A stretch of DNA of 64,000 nucleotides from Harmothoe impar (taxonomy: Eukaryota; Annelida; Polychaeta; Phyllodocida; Polynoidae). The number at the start of each line of letters is the position of its first letter. Position 1 is the stretch's first letter. The stretch is taken from the NCBI GenBank assembly GCA_947462335.1, contig OX381715.1, forward strand, positions 39,098,650 through 39,162,649, in the 5' to 3' direction. The position numbers and the translations under genes were made by a program. This document shows, piece by piece, positions 32,097-43,759 of the stretch. The notes beneath the pieces are model-generated. The model had not been told where the DNA came from. It worked only from the letters and a program-made list of their open reading frames with translations, and ran no database searches.

Positions 32097-33218
32097 CTAT
32101 GCTTTATACAACCTGACGTTGGTACATGTAGCACTCTTATGTGTCGGGTCATTACATTTGTTACAGACATGTGCGAACGCACAATTTCGGGAATCACATC
32201 CTAACCTATTGTAGCGATCACATGCCATTATGTGGCCCTCTTCGTTTACTTTTAAACCCTGCGGGTTAATAGAGGCGCGAGTGGCGCCCCCACCAGCCTG
32301 GCGGGAATTATGTCTACTACCACCACCCCTAGCTGGGCGCTTGGCTTCTTCCCGGACCTTTTTAAGACCCTCAGTCCCAAAGTGGCGCGTATTCAATTGG
32401 TCATTCCCAAACCCAAACTCATCAATATCATTGCCGTATATACATTCCTGTCTAAGATCAGCATCGTATTCAGCGAACACATGCTCATCATAGAGCTCAC
32501 TGGAGGCTTTAAATGCCAAAAAACCCAAATGCTTCAAATATCTCTTGACCTCGTCCATTTCCACAAAAGTACCTTCATCAATCCCAATGGAAGCCCACTG
32601 GACAGACACATACATGAGCTCGGCAAAACTCAATGACTTAGGTTCTCTCCCCCGAGTGAAACGTTTCAAGTCAAACCTACGTCTGCTTCTAGCAAGTCTA
32701 TCTGGAGAAGTGTCTCTACCTTCAAAATCATGATGATCAAACAATCTGGATCCAGTTCTGGGCGGCCTCTCTGGTGAAGTCTCTCTCGAGGGTGTAGGCT
32801 TGGGCGGAGGCTTGTGCGGTGGCTTGTGCGGTGACTTGTGCGGTACCTCCTCCGCGGCAGGGACGCCACTTTTGGCGCGCTTCTCCACCCGTGCCCGTAT
32901 CCGTTCAGCAATCCGTACCTCCAAGGCCTCTGCTTCCTCCTGTCGTTTCTGCTCCTGATCCAGCTCCTCCAGGTAATCGATGTACTCCTGATGGTCAGCA
33001 AACTTCTCCGGGGGCTGAATTTCTGCCAGACTTATCTCAACCTCCTTCTCAATCGCCTGAGCTGCCTCCTCCTTAGATGCCCTCGGATCATGCACAATTG
33101 GAGTCCTCCTTGTAGGCATTCTTTTAAATCCCACCTGGGCGTCTAGCTTACAATTTTTCCCTCTGGGCGGGGGATGGTCACCCCCACACCCATAGCACCA
33201 AGCATTGGCCATGTTCAA
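32097..33218 (-). CDS. Ngaro gag-like RNA-binding protein (ORF1)
   Basis: A 373-residue protein. The N-terminus has a CxxC-x3-H-x7-C arrangement (Cys8, Cys11, His15, Cys23). The centre is highly charged and Pro-rich, with KPPHKPP-type repeats near 128-145 and acidic/Lys coiled-coil-prone stretches near 55-115. The C-terminus (333-365) has a CCCH-type finger (Cys333, Cys341, Cys346, His350) followed at once by a CCHC zinc knuckle (Cys352, Cys355, His360, Cys365). This tandem is typical of ORF1 proteins of DIRS/Ngaro elements and would bind element RNA in the cytoplasmic particle. The start ATG at 33216-33218 lies 69 bp inside repeat A1, and the ORF ends in TAG with the downstream frame open. 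Confidence 0.88.
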   Translation of the reverse strand: MNMANAWCYGCGGDHPPPRGKNCKLDAQVGFKRMPTRRTPIVHDPRASKEEAAQAIEKEVEISLAEIQPPEKFADHQEYIDYLEELDQEQKRQEEAEALEVRIAERIRARVEKRAKSGVPAAEEVPHKSPHKPPHKPPPKPTPSRETSPERPPRTGSRLFDHHDFEGRDTSPDRLARSRRRFDLKRFTRGREPKSLSFAELMYVSVQWASIGIDEGTFVEMDEVKRYLKHLGFLAFKASSELYDEHVFAEYDADLRQECIYGNDIDEFGFGNDQLNTRHFGTEGLKKVREEAKRPARGGGSRHNSRQAGGGATRASINPQGLKVNEEGHIMACDRYNRLGCDSRNCAFAHVCNKCNDPTHKSATCTNVRLYKA

Positions 33219-33286
33219 ATTTCAAACTGTTGGCTGGTCTTAGCCTACACCTGTAGAGCTATACGAGGAAGCGTCCTCACAGACCA

Positions 33287-33476
33287 AAGTTCAAAAACCA
33301 ACTGCGCGGGTACCGACGCTGGTTGCTATGAGGTGGTGGGCGCCCCCTGGTGTATACACCTGACACTAGAATACAGTCCCCATGCAGCGGCAGCGGCCAC
33401 GCAGGTGGTGGGGGGGGGGGGGGGGTATTACTAACTCGCCCAATATATACATGTTAATGATATTAACATAGACCAT
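33287..33476 (-). repeat. Ngaro repeat A1 (element 5' end, presumed promoter)
   Basis: The 190-bp first repeat on the minus strand, upstream of ORF1. In this class the promoter lies in this repeat, but I see no decisive TATA or initiator. It contains a 16-G run and gcgccccctggtg. Confidence 0.92.
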
Positions 33477-33787
33477 AAAATGATTTATGGGGGTTACCAT
33501 GGTCAAAACAAAATGATATTTCCAGTCCTAGATCGAATTTTATGACCTTAAGAATGAAAATGTATGATTTATTTATAATTATCATTATGCTAATTAGATA
33601 GGGATATCTGGGAAAATATGAGACTTAGAGCTTATTTGGCTTTTTGATAGGGCAATGCACACACATTTTCATGAAGCCACTCCTCAAAAACTAGAATGGA
33701 TATCTTCAAGTGTAATATATCACTGGAAAGCTGGCGACATCAATTTTAAAGTTGTCTTTTTCCTTGGAGTATCCTTTTCCCTTGCCT
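33477..33787 (+). mobile_element. right half of the MITE-like repeat split by Ngaro
   Basis: Colinear with 41280-41575: aattatcattatgctaattagat, tctcaaaaactagaatg.atatctt, gtaatat.ccactggaaagct, atccttttccctt. The right end, ccttttcccttg, resembles the termini of the GGGAAAAGG MITE family. Confidence 0.75.
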
Positions 33788-33789
33788 CT

Positions 33790-34135
33790 ACACATATGTT
33801 TGCAAAGCACCAAAAAGTCTGTGCTATGCTGTCTAATTATCTCCCATGCACCAAGAATACGTACAGTTACTTTAGGTTAGCCATGCCCTTATTACATTAT
33901 CTTGTTCTCAAAATATTTCTCAACAAAGCTACCTCTCAAAAACCATGAATGTGCCATCATAACATTTCCTGTATATAGTATCTAGTATTGGTATTTTGGA
34001 TAAAATAATGAGGTGGTTATCTCTTCATATAAACAACTATTATATCTAATCTAATGCAGCACGCTTATTCTCAGGTACAAGAACAAAGTGCAACAAAAGA
34101 TAATTTATGGCTGGAGACGGAAAATAGCCGGAACC
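33790..34135. other. non-coding stretch
   Basis: Nothing recognised. Confidence 0.35.
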
Positions 34136-34139
34136 CTTC

Positions 34140-34510
34140 TTTCAACACCGGCACTGCAAGCTGCTTGAGGGGACCCGATGAAGGTTAGTAGTGGATGAGG
34201 AGGAGGGTGTGCAAAGTGAGCCATGCCTCCTTGCCCTGGTCTGACAGCTTGAGTTCTCATATCCAGGTCATACATAATTTACTCTCCATCCTGGTGTAAA
34301 GAGCATCTAAACCTGGTTTATGATGCATTAAGGGTGGCAGGAGCGATGGTGAGGAGGAAATGGGGTAGGATGTCAGCTTGGTATCCATTCAATATTTTAC
34401 CCCAATGAATAAAACTTGCAATATCAAAGCAGTGTGTTGCTCAGTAATGAGCGTATCCGCGTCATCTTGAGGTGTGATGATGCTTTATGACTTTCTATAA
34501 ACCTATGAGA
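34140..34510 (+). repeat. block gamma, copy A
   Basis: Shared with 50190-50530 and 57155-57200 plus 57985-58335: caccggcactg.aagctgctt, tacataatttactc.ccatcctg, gtttatgatgcattaagggtggcag, gaggaaat, ggtgatgatgc and ctatgagacatctg. Confidence 0.8.
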
Positions 34511-35344
34511 CATCTGCTTTTACTGTCTGATGTGCATGTTTGTAAGAACAGCTAAGTCTTTAATTATTTATCTAAACTAGATTTCTAAAATCAGGCAGCG
34601 TATTCCTGAAAATGTTGCCAAATTGCAGTTTTACACTCTGTGAACTATCTTCAAGGCATTTAGATCTATAGATAATGATAAGATAACCTTCCTTAACATC
34701 GATTCACACTCTAGCTTACACTATAATTAGCTATAAATGTAAATTTAAAGAAATATGTCAGCATTATCTCTTAGAGATGGATGTTGGTAATTTGTACCTT
34801 GAATGATTAATTTTGGCTCAGGTTCTGGAGTGCAAATTCTAATTACTAATTAATCATGCACCTCTTCAACAGCTTATTTGTTTAGTGTAGTGAGAACATT
34901 AATAGTAGGAATCCATTTTTTGCGTTCCTGTAAAGAATTTCTATTTTAGTAGTTTTTCTGACAAAAAAATTAAATAAAGCGAAAGCAAATTAGATAATCC
35001 AGGGACATGACAATACAGCCTTTCTAATAGTTATTAGTGTCATGATTATGCATCCCTCTTCCCTAGCAATTCGATATAGCTGATATGAGTCCCAGCTATA
35101 TTTATTGGTTAACATTTAATTTTATATCAGATCAATGCCAAATCGTCTCTTCATGGGGCCTACTTCTAGGGATTGGTTTGTGATCAGCTCCCATCAAATC
35201 AAACAATCACCCAGTTGTTCGTGCTCACCTGCCTATGCCTCTTTCGTAACATTCTCAGAAATTTTCCTTTAAATCACACCGGACCTGATTTGCCTACTTG
35301 GCATTTTAAAGTTTTCATTTCCATCTGTTTAACAATACACATAA

Positions 35345-36640
35345 ACAAGGTCCAGACACATTGAAACCAGCTGTGTTCCCTTTTGTCTCTCAGATTTCTG
35401 TATTTTAAGCAGAGGCCGTTGACTGACTTCAAAGTCTTGTCAGGAAGCAGTGGACTGTTTGATGGAGCCCCCGGTGCATAACACCTACTGAATATGAATC
35501 TCATGGTGAATGCAGAGGGCGTTGTATCTACGCTCTATCGGGACTAATGCTGCTTTAAAGGACCCTGTTGATTTTCCTGGAAACTTTTATTTCATCATTG
35601 AAAAAAAGTTCTTAGCATGGCGGAAAAGGTAATTTCTTACAAAATGTATTTTGCTTGTAACCACACTATAGTTAATCACCATACTTTTTCTGCTACTCAG
35701 TATTACGCCAACATTTTAAATCGTAGACTGTACATGATTAAAACAGGTTCCTAAGGTGATAGTCATAATAAATGGGCCACATTGTATGTACCATCCAGAT
35801 TTGATGCCTTATAATCCGATGTTCACTTATTTATGTGTGTTGCATCAACGTCATGATCATCCATGCCTGATATAGATGCCTAACCATCTAATCCAAATTG
35901 AATGATGAATGACTACTATGAGTATTTTAATCAATCTATGAAAGAAGAATATCCTGCATGTGATTTATTGCTGATAGAGATGTGAGTGTGAGTAGACTCA
36001 GGGCTCAATCAGCTGTGGCCTAATTAGGTAAGACCAGATTTCCTGGAGCTGGTTGCAGACATGGATTGGCATTTCGACTAAACAACACTGACATTAATGT
36101 ACATCAAACTTCACGAGTTGAAGCCGGGTCCCTTGACCTGCCTGCAATGAGTAAAGTATTATGTTAATGTATGCATGTCAATATGATGTTTGTGTTACAT
36201 GTTCTTTTTTTCTAAAAATAAATAAAGTCAATAAACTTGATAGCCATGTGGCACGGCTTTTAACATATACCTGATTTGATTGCAGAAACATTACAGAAAT
36301 AAAACATTTTAAGGTAGCCAGAAATTAACCCAAAAATGTTTAAAACTCTATATGGGGGTCCTTGTACAACACAAGCACACATTAAAACTACTTCCATTAT
36401 TTCTTTGCCCAACATATTTGAGTAGTTTAAGCATGCGCCATTGGCTGACTTCAAAGGTAAGTCTGGGCGCAGTGGACTGTTTGAGCTCCCAACACGTATT
36501 TTCTAATGAGTCTGAATCTCAATGTGAATTCTGGGGATGTTGTCTCTGCTCTCTCAAGAGAATAATGTGACTTTAATGGACCCTGTTGAGCCTCCCCAAC
36601 ACAGCAAATCCCGGGGCTGGTTGCAAAGCTGCTCTTTGCA
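35345..36640 (+). repeat. blocks alpha1, kappa, alpha2, copy A
   Basis: alpha1 (35345-35580): cagatttctgtattttaagcagagg, gcagtggactgtttgatgga, tgctttaaaggaccctgttga. kappa (35860-36035): gaatatcctgc.tgtga, gatagagatgtga, gcctaattaggta. alpha2 (36360-36640): gtttaagca, tgacttcaaagg, ctccca.cacgta, tgaatctcaatg, ggggatgttgtctc. The same three blocks occur in the same order at 59135-60310. Confidence 0.85.
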
Positions 36641-36644
36641 GTGG

Positions 36645-37285
36645 AATCAATTTTAAAAGAGAACAATATGAGACATTGGTGTCCGAAATCTTACATGAGA
36701 TTGTATCATGAATTATAACGGTCTATGCAGCATAAAATGTAATAGTCCAATATGGTAAGGGATCAAAATAGATGAGGAGAGGGTTCATGCAGCTTTGGGG
36801 AGATCAGTTACAGAATACTACTCCCAAAGTTCTGCTCCCTATGTAAGCTCAAGACCCTAGAAAACTTTAGAGGGCTTTACAACTATACCTGTATAGGGCA
36901 GAAGGGCAGCATAGCAAAGAGGGAAAGTAAAGAGAGATAAAAGAAGGATACGGCAAATATATATCAAAAATCAGGTATCATTGTTATTTGCAGATTGTGT
37001 ATACAATTTTGTGTTAATATGGGATATCTTCAGCGGTTACAATGATGGCCCATGGGGTACTCCATAAACATATATGAATGTGGCATTAAAAGTAACCATG
37101 TTAGAAACGTGAATATACACACCAACAAAAAATGAAACATCAAGATATCTTTGAATCTATGAATGTCGGCACTTTTAGATTTCCTCACTGCTACTAGTGG
37201 TATATCCATTCATATAGTCTACAGTGTCTAGCTAGCCACCCTGCAGTACCTAACAACGTCTCTGATTGGTCAGTAGTGCCGGTCA
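36645..37285. other. non-coding stretch
   Basis: Nothing recognised. Confidence 0.4.
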
Positions 37286-37289
37286 CGGA

Positions 37290-38940
37290 CTGATTCGCAT
37301 GAAACCTAGGGGGCACAGTGTCATGACCGTTCTATTATCTGTTAGCTGTTTCATTTGTGCTGTAATGTTGAAGACAATTACCTCTAACGGCTCTGGTAAC
37401 TGCCAATCAACAAACACAAAATGGAATGGCACTACCTGCCTTGACTAGTGATAAATCAGTAAACCAGCGGTGTTGTATTATTAATGGAAGACACTAAATA
37501 TGGCATCGTGACTGTTATTAGATACTACTACTTCCAGCCCGCCCCCCCTCTCCAATACCTATGGCCCCATAATTATCTTTCTGAAGTGATGTTGTAGAGG
37601 TAGTTGGGCGAGTAGCTCCCAGAGGACAAAGATGGATGGGCAGCTGTAGCAGGGTGAACGAGGTAATCATGGGAGGACATGGCCCCTCATTGACACAAGC
37701 CTCCACAACTGTGCCCTCCACATACCTCCCAAACACTTCCTACACCTAGGTCCTCCTTCCTTCCCACATGCTATAGAACTACTTATCCTACCATATATTG
37801 CTCTAGCCACCATTCACACACACACAATGTCACACTGACCACCTCGTCCACTCTTATCATATAGTGTGACTAGCTATACAGAGAGGATGATATGCCAACA
37901 CTTGTATTGGGAATACTTTCTGTATAGGTGTCCATGTATGCATACTAATGAGATGGCAAAGCATATCATTAGGGGAAAAAAGTGGTCATAAGAAAAAAGC
38001 CTCATCTTAGTGTTCTAGCTGCAGAACCTATTCCATGAATCATCAATTTCTAGGTTAATATCAGAGTGCTGAATATTCTCTTCCGGTCATCTGACCAGCA
38101 GTGATTGTGTGTCTCTATGGTAACTGAATAGACATGTGGTGGACTGCATTTTGCATAACACATCCTCCATTGTAAGGAGGTGTTCTGCTGTCCCTCTTGC
38201 ATGCGGTCAGCGGTATTCTACTTAACGTTCATCCGGGCTTGTCCCCGCTGGAACTCACAAGTAGGGACCTGTCCCAAATGATGTAGTACCTCCTTCTGCG
38301 ACCTTTGCCATGGATGAGCCCTCATTTAATCTGAACTGATATTATTTTGCAACTGATGTGTCTAATGAAAACTGGACCTGCAGCATCCTATATTTGATAC
38401 CATGGCAGTAAACACTAGATACTGTCCATGCCTAGAAGACATTTGTCTGCACTGTCCTCTGGGAGTCCTTCCTTATGTCCTTTGTGTGCCACAAAGTGGC
38501 CTCATGTTTTATGTATTTGTGTGGTTGGGAGATAAAGGATAATGTCTCACATGCAAGACCTTCCTGAAGGTATTTAATCAGAATTCGATTGAATAGGACT
38601 GTGAATTTTGCATTATAAACAATATGGGTTTTACAGTATGTGCTATCTAGGAATTGAGGGGTGTGTATGTTTTTATAGTGCATGCCCATCTGACTGTAAG
38701 AAACAGAAGATGATTCCCCCTAGTAGTGAGTGCTTTTACCACAACAAAAATGAACCTGGTCAGAGTAATCAGTTTGCCACAGTTCAACCATCCTGACAAC
38801 TAAATGAGCTGGGCCAGTGCTGATATGAGGGAAGTCACAGATATCAGAATGTATTGACCAACACAAAACAACTGTCTAATATAATCACAATGCATTTACA
38901 ACTAAGAAGGTAGTTGGTCAGTTAGGTGAGTGTCCTCAGA
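37290..38940 (+). repeat. dispersed block zeta, copy 2 (longest)
   Basis: Colinear with 2230-3215 plus 3580-3630, and without the MITE that interrupts copy 1. Its 38905-38925 region lacks the palindrome seen at 3625-3661. Confidence 0.75.
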
Positions 38941-39258
38941 CCATCACAGACCACATCCAGCTGACTATGTGCTGCCCCTAGTGCTGAGCTACAAGACTAT
39001 ATTTGTGATGAGTCTCCTCCCAGTAGACCCTCCAAACGGTCTGCTCTGAAAGCGACCAATGTAGGCTGGGAACAAGGAGGGCGGGACCAGCATACTGAGT
39101 AAGCTGTTCTATTGACACAAACTGCCTTGTGCTGAATGAACTGAGTGCTAGAGTGACCACATAGGTTGTAAAGAGTTGATATATTGTAGAGACCTGTGCT
39201 GATTGGTTGTTTTCAGGATGCATGTACATATGCCGTGTGTCTTTTTTATACTGCCATT

Positions 39259-39386
39259 ATTATCTCTCAAGTCAATTTAATGAACTGCAATCAATTATTG
39301 TAAGGTCCTTTCTGACCAACCAATTATCTCTCAAGTCAATTTAATGAACTGCAATCAATTATTGTAAGGTCCTTTCTGACCAACCA
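39259..39386 (+). repeat. perfect 64-bp tandem duplication
   Basis: Two head-to-tail copies (39259-39322, 39323-39386), identical by eye, starting attatctctcaagtc and ending ctttctgaccaacca. Perfect identity implies a very recent event or an assembly artefact. Confidence 0.9.
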
Positions 39387-39481
39387 ATTAGTATTTGGGT
39401 CCAGCAGGTTAGTGCAGATTCTTGGGTATCACTGCTTACATCACTACTAATCTTGATTAAAGTAAACATACGTGGACAGTC

Positions 39482-39890
39482 AAGGAGAAAGGGTCCCTCA
39501 AGCTAAAAACTCAATAATAAAATTAACGTCATCAGCTTTCCATTGATATGTTTTATTAGCAGGTACCACGTCTAGTTTTCGAGTACTGGTTCTCTGAATA
39601 TGTGTGGTCACTCTCCAATATTAAATGCCAATAAGCTCTATCATACTTTGTTTTAGATATATTCCTATCTAATTAGCATAACTATGATAATTACCAAATA
39701 TCCTAACTTTTTTTCCATCCTAAATATGGAATGTTTCACCAAAGATGGAATCTTCTAATGTGGCCTATCATGAAAAAGTAGTATAGAATGGTTTTTGCTA
39801 TATGTTGGTCCTTTTTTGGCGATATGGAGCCCCCTGGTGGCCAAAGGTGGTATTAAAAATCCCACTTGTACGGAGGGTCCTTTTCCCTTG
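39482..39890 (+). mobile_element. MITE of the GGGAAAAGGGTCC family, second complete copy
   Basis: Termini aaggagaaagggtccctc (39482-39499) and gagggtccttttccctt (39873-39889). Homologous to 27875-28249. It contains a CTCF-core-like gccccctggtggcc at about 39829-39842. Confidence 0.8.
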
Positions 39891-39894
39891 TTGA

Positions 39895-40820
39895 TCCAAA
39901 AGTATTGTACACACAACATCGATCAGCTACATAATATGTTTTACAGTTTTGAAAACATGCAGACATAAGGAGTATAATTTGGATTATATAACCCAGTTTT
40001 ATTTCACTATCTGTGTGCCAGCAGAATCCATTAGACCATGATGATTTATCAGGTCTGCATGTTTCATATAATAACTAGTATTTATAAAACGAATGGATGT
40101 AATGTACATTTCTGGGTGACTTCACTCATTGAATGTAGCTGTCTGGAACAATATAATGTTATCATTTCATCAGCAGTGTGTCATGCCATATAGAGTGTAC
40201 AGCAGTAGGGAGGTCTAGTGTTGATAAAAGTTCAGATCTAATTTACTTACTAAACTAGTATTGTGCCATGGTAAGCTTGTACTGAGCTGGTGGCATAAGC
40301 ACTCATTTCTTTCTGATGGTACTTAGATCTGTAACCCTTAATGGTGAGGGTAAAGTTATCATTTCTTCTGACGTCTAAAGGTAGCTTTAAATTGATTCAA
40401 TAAAAGCAGGTTTTTTCAAAGCTGTGTGGCACAGTTATAGCACAGTGGTCACAGGCATGTCTTCATCTTCCCATATGATTTCTTGAAAACTAAAACAATG
40501 TCATCGAACTAATTAATACATTATTTTTCATTATGACTTAACATTTAGCATCCCAGTAAGTATCGATAACTAAACTTTATTAGGTCTGGTGCTACCCTGA
40601 TTCTGATCCTAGTCCTAGTTATGGGACTTTGTGTAGGGCCTGATAAGGGGGCTGTTGACAATAATGCCTTAAAATTCTTATTTAATTTGAAATTCTCACA
40701 ATTTTCTCTCTTTTCAAAAGTTTACTATTGCCGTTGATTGAAAGGGCACCATTTTTTGTCAAGAAAGCAAGTTATAAGCTAGTACGGTTATAAAGATATT
40801 TTATATCAAATAAAATAACC
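39895..40820. other. non-coding stretch
   Basis: Nothing recognised. Confidence 0.4.
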
Positions 40821-40825
40821 CTTAT

Positions 40826-41045
40826 GGGGTGCCTCCACCAATGACCGTCCATCCGTCGGCCCATAAAATCTGTCCAAAAAAGCATTTTTAGACCACAAAC
40901 TGGACGGATTTGATGGACGGATGGACCGAACCTACTTCCACCAAGGACCGTCCGTCAAAGTGAGTTTTGTCCTCTGTCCATCAAAAACGTCCATTTCCCT
41001 GCTTTTTTGGACGTTTTTTTATGGACGGACGGATGGGCGCACCCC
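40826..41045. mobile_element. 220-bp MITE with ggggtg termini and probable TTAA target
   Basis: Left end tggggtgcctcca pairs with right end tgggcgcacccct. TTAT (40822-40825) and TTAA (41046-41049) flank it, suggesting a TTAA target as used by PiggyBac and Kolobok elements. Subterminal gacggacgg/ccgtccgtc words occur in both halves and make a long internal foldback. No coding capacity. Confidence 0.7.
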
Positions 41046-41099
41046 TTAACATTTTATGGCAACACTATTATGAAATAATTATATGCGGAAGCAGTACCA

Positions 41100-41580
41100 A
41101 AATCCATTTCCGATTTTGGCCATGTTTCGGTGAATTTTAGCCACCAGGGGGCTCCAGCATTGCCTATAAAGGAAGAAAGAACGCCTAAGGGCCTACTTGG
41201 GTGTCTTTGTTGATATAATGTTGCCATGGAAACATGATTTTCATTCCAAATAAAGAAAATAAAGAAGCCCATTAATACAATGATTCATGAGGATCACTTT
41301 CATCAAAACAGAATGAAATTATCATTTCTAGTTCAAAATTAATTGCCTACAGGATGAAAATGTGCTATCATTTTCTAATGATCATAATTATGCTAATTAG
41401 ATGGAGATATCTTGGAAACTATGGGACTTAATAATCAGAGCTTATTTGGGGTTTTGGATAAGCCATTTCTCAAAAACTAGGAATGATATCTTCTTGTGTA
41501 ATATACCACTGGAAAGCTTATGATATCGATTTTAAAGTTGACTTCTTTGTTGGATATCCCTTTTCCCTTGCCTATACACG
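41100..41580 (+). mobile_element. MITE-like repeat, uninterrupted relative of the Ngaro target
   Basis: Spans the equivalents of 28510-28657 and 33477-33787 without the retrotransposon (empty site near 41276-41279). It carries ccaccagggggctc (CTCF-core-like, 41141-41154) and gttgccatggaaac (41220-41233). Confidence 0.75.
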
Positions 41581-41589
41581 AAACCTGGG

Positions 41590-43755
41590 AAAACATTAGG
41601 GGGAATAGCAATACATGCTCTAAACATGATATTTCAGGAGATATAGCTAAAAATGTGAATACTTAAGAGAAAATGACCTTCCCAATGAATCTTTTGAAGC
41701 TATTATCAAAATTCTATTCTCATTCGTAATTGGTCTTATTTGGAATGTAAAAAGAACGTTTTAAGCCATTTTTAGCCCATTTGTTGACATTTGGTTGCCA
41801 TGGCAACCATCAATTCATTCTTTTGGAATAAGAATCATCCCTATCCAATTGCCCCATCCATGAGGATTTCAGAACTGAAAACAGAATGCCAATATTCCTA
41901 CCAGATCCAAATCTATGTACAATAATATGCATTTGTTGGTTTAATTTCTAATAATTATGATTTATATGGATTATTTGAAAATAGATTGATATGTGATCGC
42001 ATTGCAGTCTATTCTGAATTCCTACATGTCCCTACAATCCCATGTTTGAGATGTCATTTCTCAGCTACTATTTCAAATTTTATGATGCTTAAAGTATCAA
42101 ATTGTAGCTGGATACATGAACTTAAATAAAGGTGTTTCCCCTAATGTCACATTTTCCCAAGTTTTGTCATATGTCCCATGTAAAAGTCTGAAGCTTGTTA
42201 TATAATAGCATGTAAGGATTTATTAAATCCAATTCCTTGTAGGTGAGAAAATAATGCTCTATGGCTGCAAATTTTGTTTAAATGTATGCCTTCGAGTTGA
42301 CCCTGGTGACCCTGGTTATCTGGCCTACCAGTGTCCATTATGTCATTACAAATGCAGTGTCTGTTCACGACAGTCTCATCTATCCTACTTTTGAATATTG
42401 TGTTACATACCTATACACGGTAACTTGTTATGAGTCTAAATTAAAAATAAAAATTTTCACAAGACAAGCAAATATGATGATGATTAGCACCTACTGCAGA
42501 AGCACAACATTCATTCACAACAGTATAACGAAGAGGCATTGCACCTGATTTTCAAACATACTGCAATCCTCATCAGCTTTTAGTTTTTTAAACAGCAATG
42601 AAAGCAAACCTTAGATGCAGGTGATGCTAACCTTTAAGAGAACATGATGAGCAGTGCACGCAAATACAGCTACTTATTGTATAGCACTTGAAAGGATATT
42701 TTCAGGAAAGCCGTAAATGTCAGATGTAGTTGATTTTAATAGGTAATACCATTTAATCTAAATTAAATGGTATTCCAATTGTATTGACGTGTCATTGGGT
42801 AACATATTTAACACACCTACAAAGCTTAACTGTAGACACTTTAAAAATTAGATCTGCTGCAAATGGGGGACAGGAAATACACAAGTGGACCTTCTTATCT
42901 CATGGTAATCAAGTCAGACATCATGTAAAACCGAGGTAGACCCATGGAAAAGTCATATTTGATTTATATGTTTATGAATAACATAGAATTACTAATTGCT
43001 AACTAATGTCAAATGAATTTACTCACAATCTGAAATGTTGTATAATTCATGTGGTGACTGCATTAACCTTTAAATAGATGCATTGAGGTTAATATCCCAA
43101 AGAATATTAGGACATACACAATGACATTATGGTGAAGCAAATGTGACTAAATCCATTGATTTGTGAGGGAATTGTGTCTGAGAACTGTTTATGCAACATA
43201 TGTTACGAACATACATAAATCTTGCAAACTTACAGACACCTGCTGATTCTTGCATATCAGCAAGAGTCAGGACTCTTCGACAGAAGGTGTACAATGGAAC
43301 TGCCAAATCATCTTAGATTATAAGTGGTCTAAACTAGGACAGGGACTATAATTGAATGGAAGTATCTGATAGTATTGATTGAGATAGAAACAAGGGAAGT
43401 ATTAAGATGAATGAGCCAGGGACAAAACTAATCTGATTGTCATTTGATTAATTAGTCTGAGGGTGTTTGTGAGATATCCTCACTCACTCACAGCTTTGTG
43501 CAATCCACAGTACATGAGAAGTGATACCATTATGTCTAACATTGACTGAGCAAACATTTCTAGAAAACTCTCTAAACAATATGTAAGCAGGGATGCACTC
43601 TTATGGATTAAGATACTCATTCCGACACCAGCTCTTGAGCCGAATGCCTCACTAGGGATCCCTCTCTCGCTCCCTAGAAGAGGCTACCTTCACTGTATTT
43701 TGCGTACAGCTTGGTGCTTGTCCTATAGCTAATGTATATATTAGGAGTGGTAATT
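41590..43755. other. non-coding stretch
   Basis: No gene. It contains a perfect palindromic X-box-like gttgccatggcaac at 41794-41807, within sequence resembling the MITE interiors. Confidence 0.4.
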
Positions 43756-43759
43756 AACC

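Larger units (their letters stand above)
28658..33476 (-). mobile_element. Ngaro-type tyrosine-recombinase retrotransposon, full length
   Basis: On the minus strand the order is repeat A1, gag-like ORF, RT, RNase H, tyrosine recombinase, then B1-A2-B2. That split-direct-repeat plan is diagnostic of Ngaro elements, as opposed to the inverted repeats of DIRS elements and the LTRs of Gypsy or Copia. B1 and B2 look identical over 95 bp; A1 and A2 differ by one substitution and the length of a G-run (16 versus 10). There is no integrase or aspartic protease. It is inserted in a MITE-like repeat and its ends can be placed against the empty relative near 41279. The near-identity of repeats suggests a recent insertion, but two frameshifts lie in RT-RNase H. 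Confidence 0.93.

Noticed and set aside
28658..33476. LTR retrotransposon or endogenous retrovirus
   Set aside because: There is no protease or integrase, no matching LTRs at both ends and no envelope; the recombinase and split repeats identify a Ngaro element.
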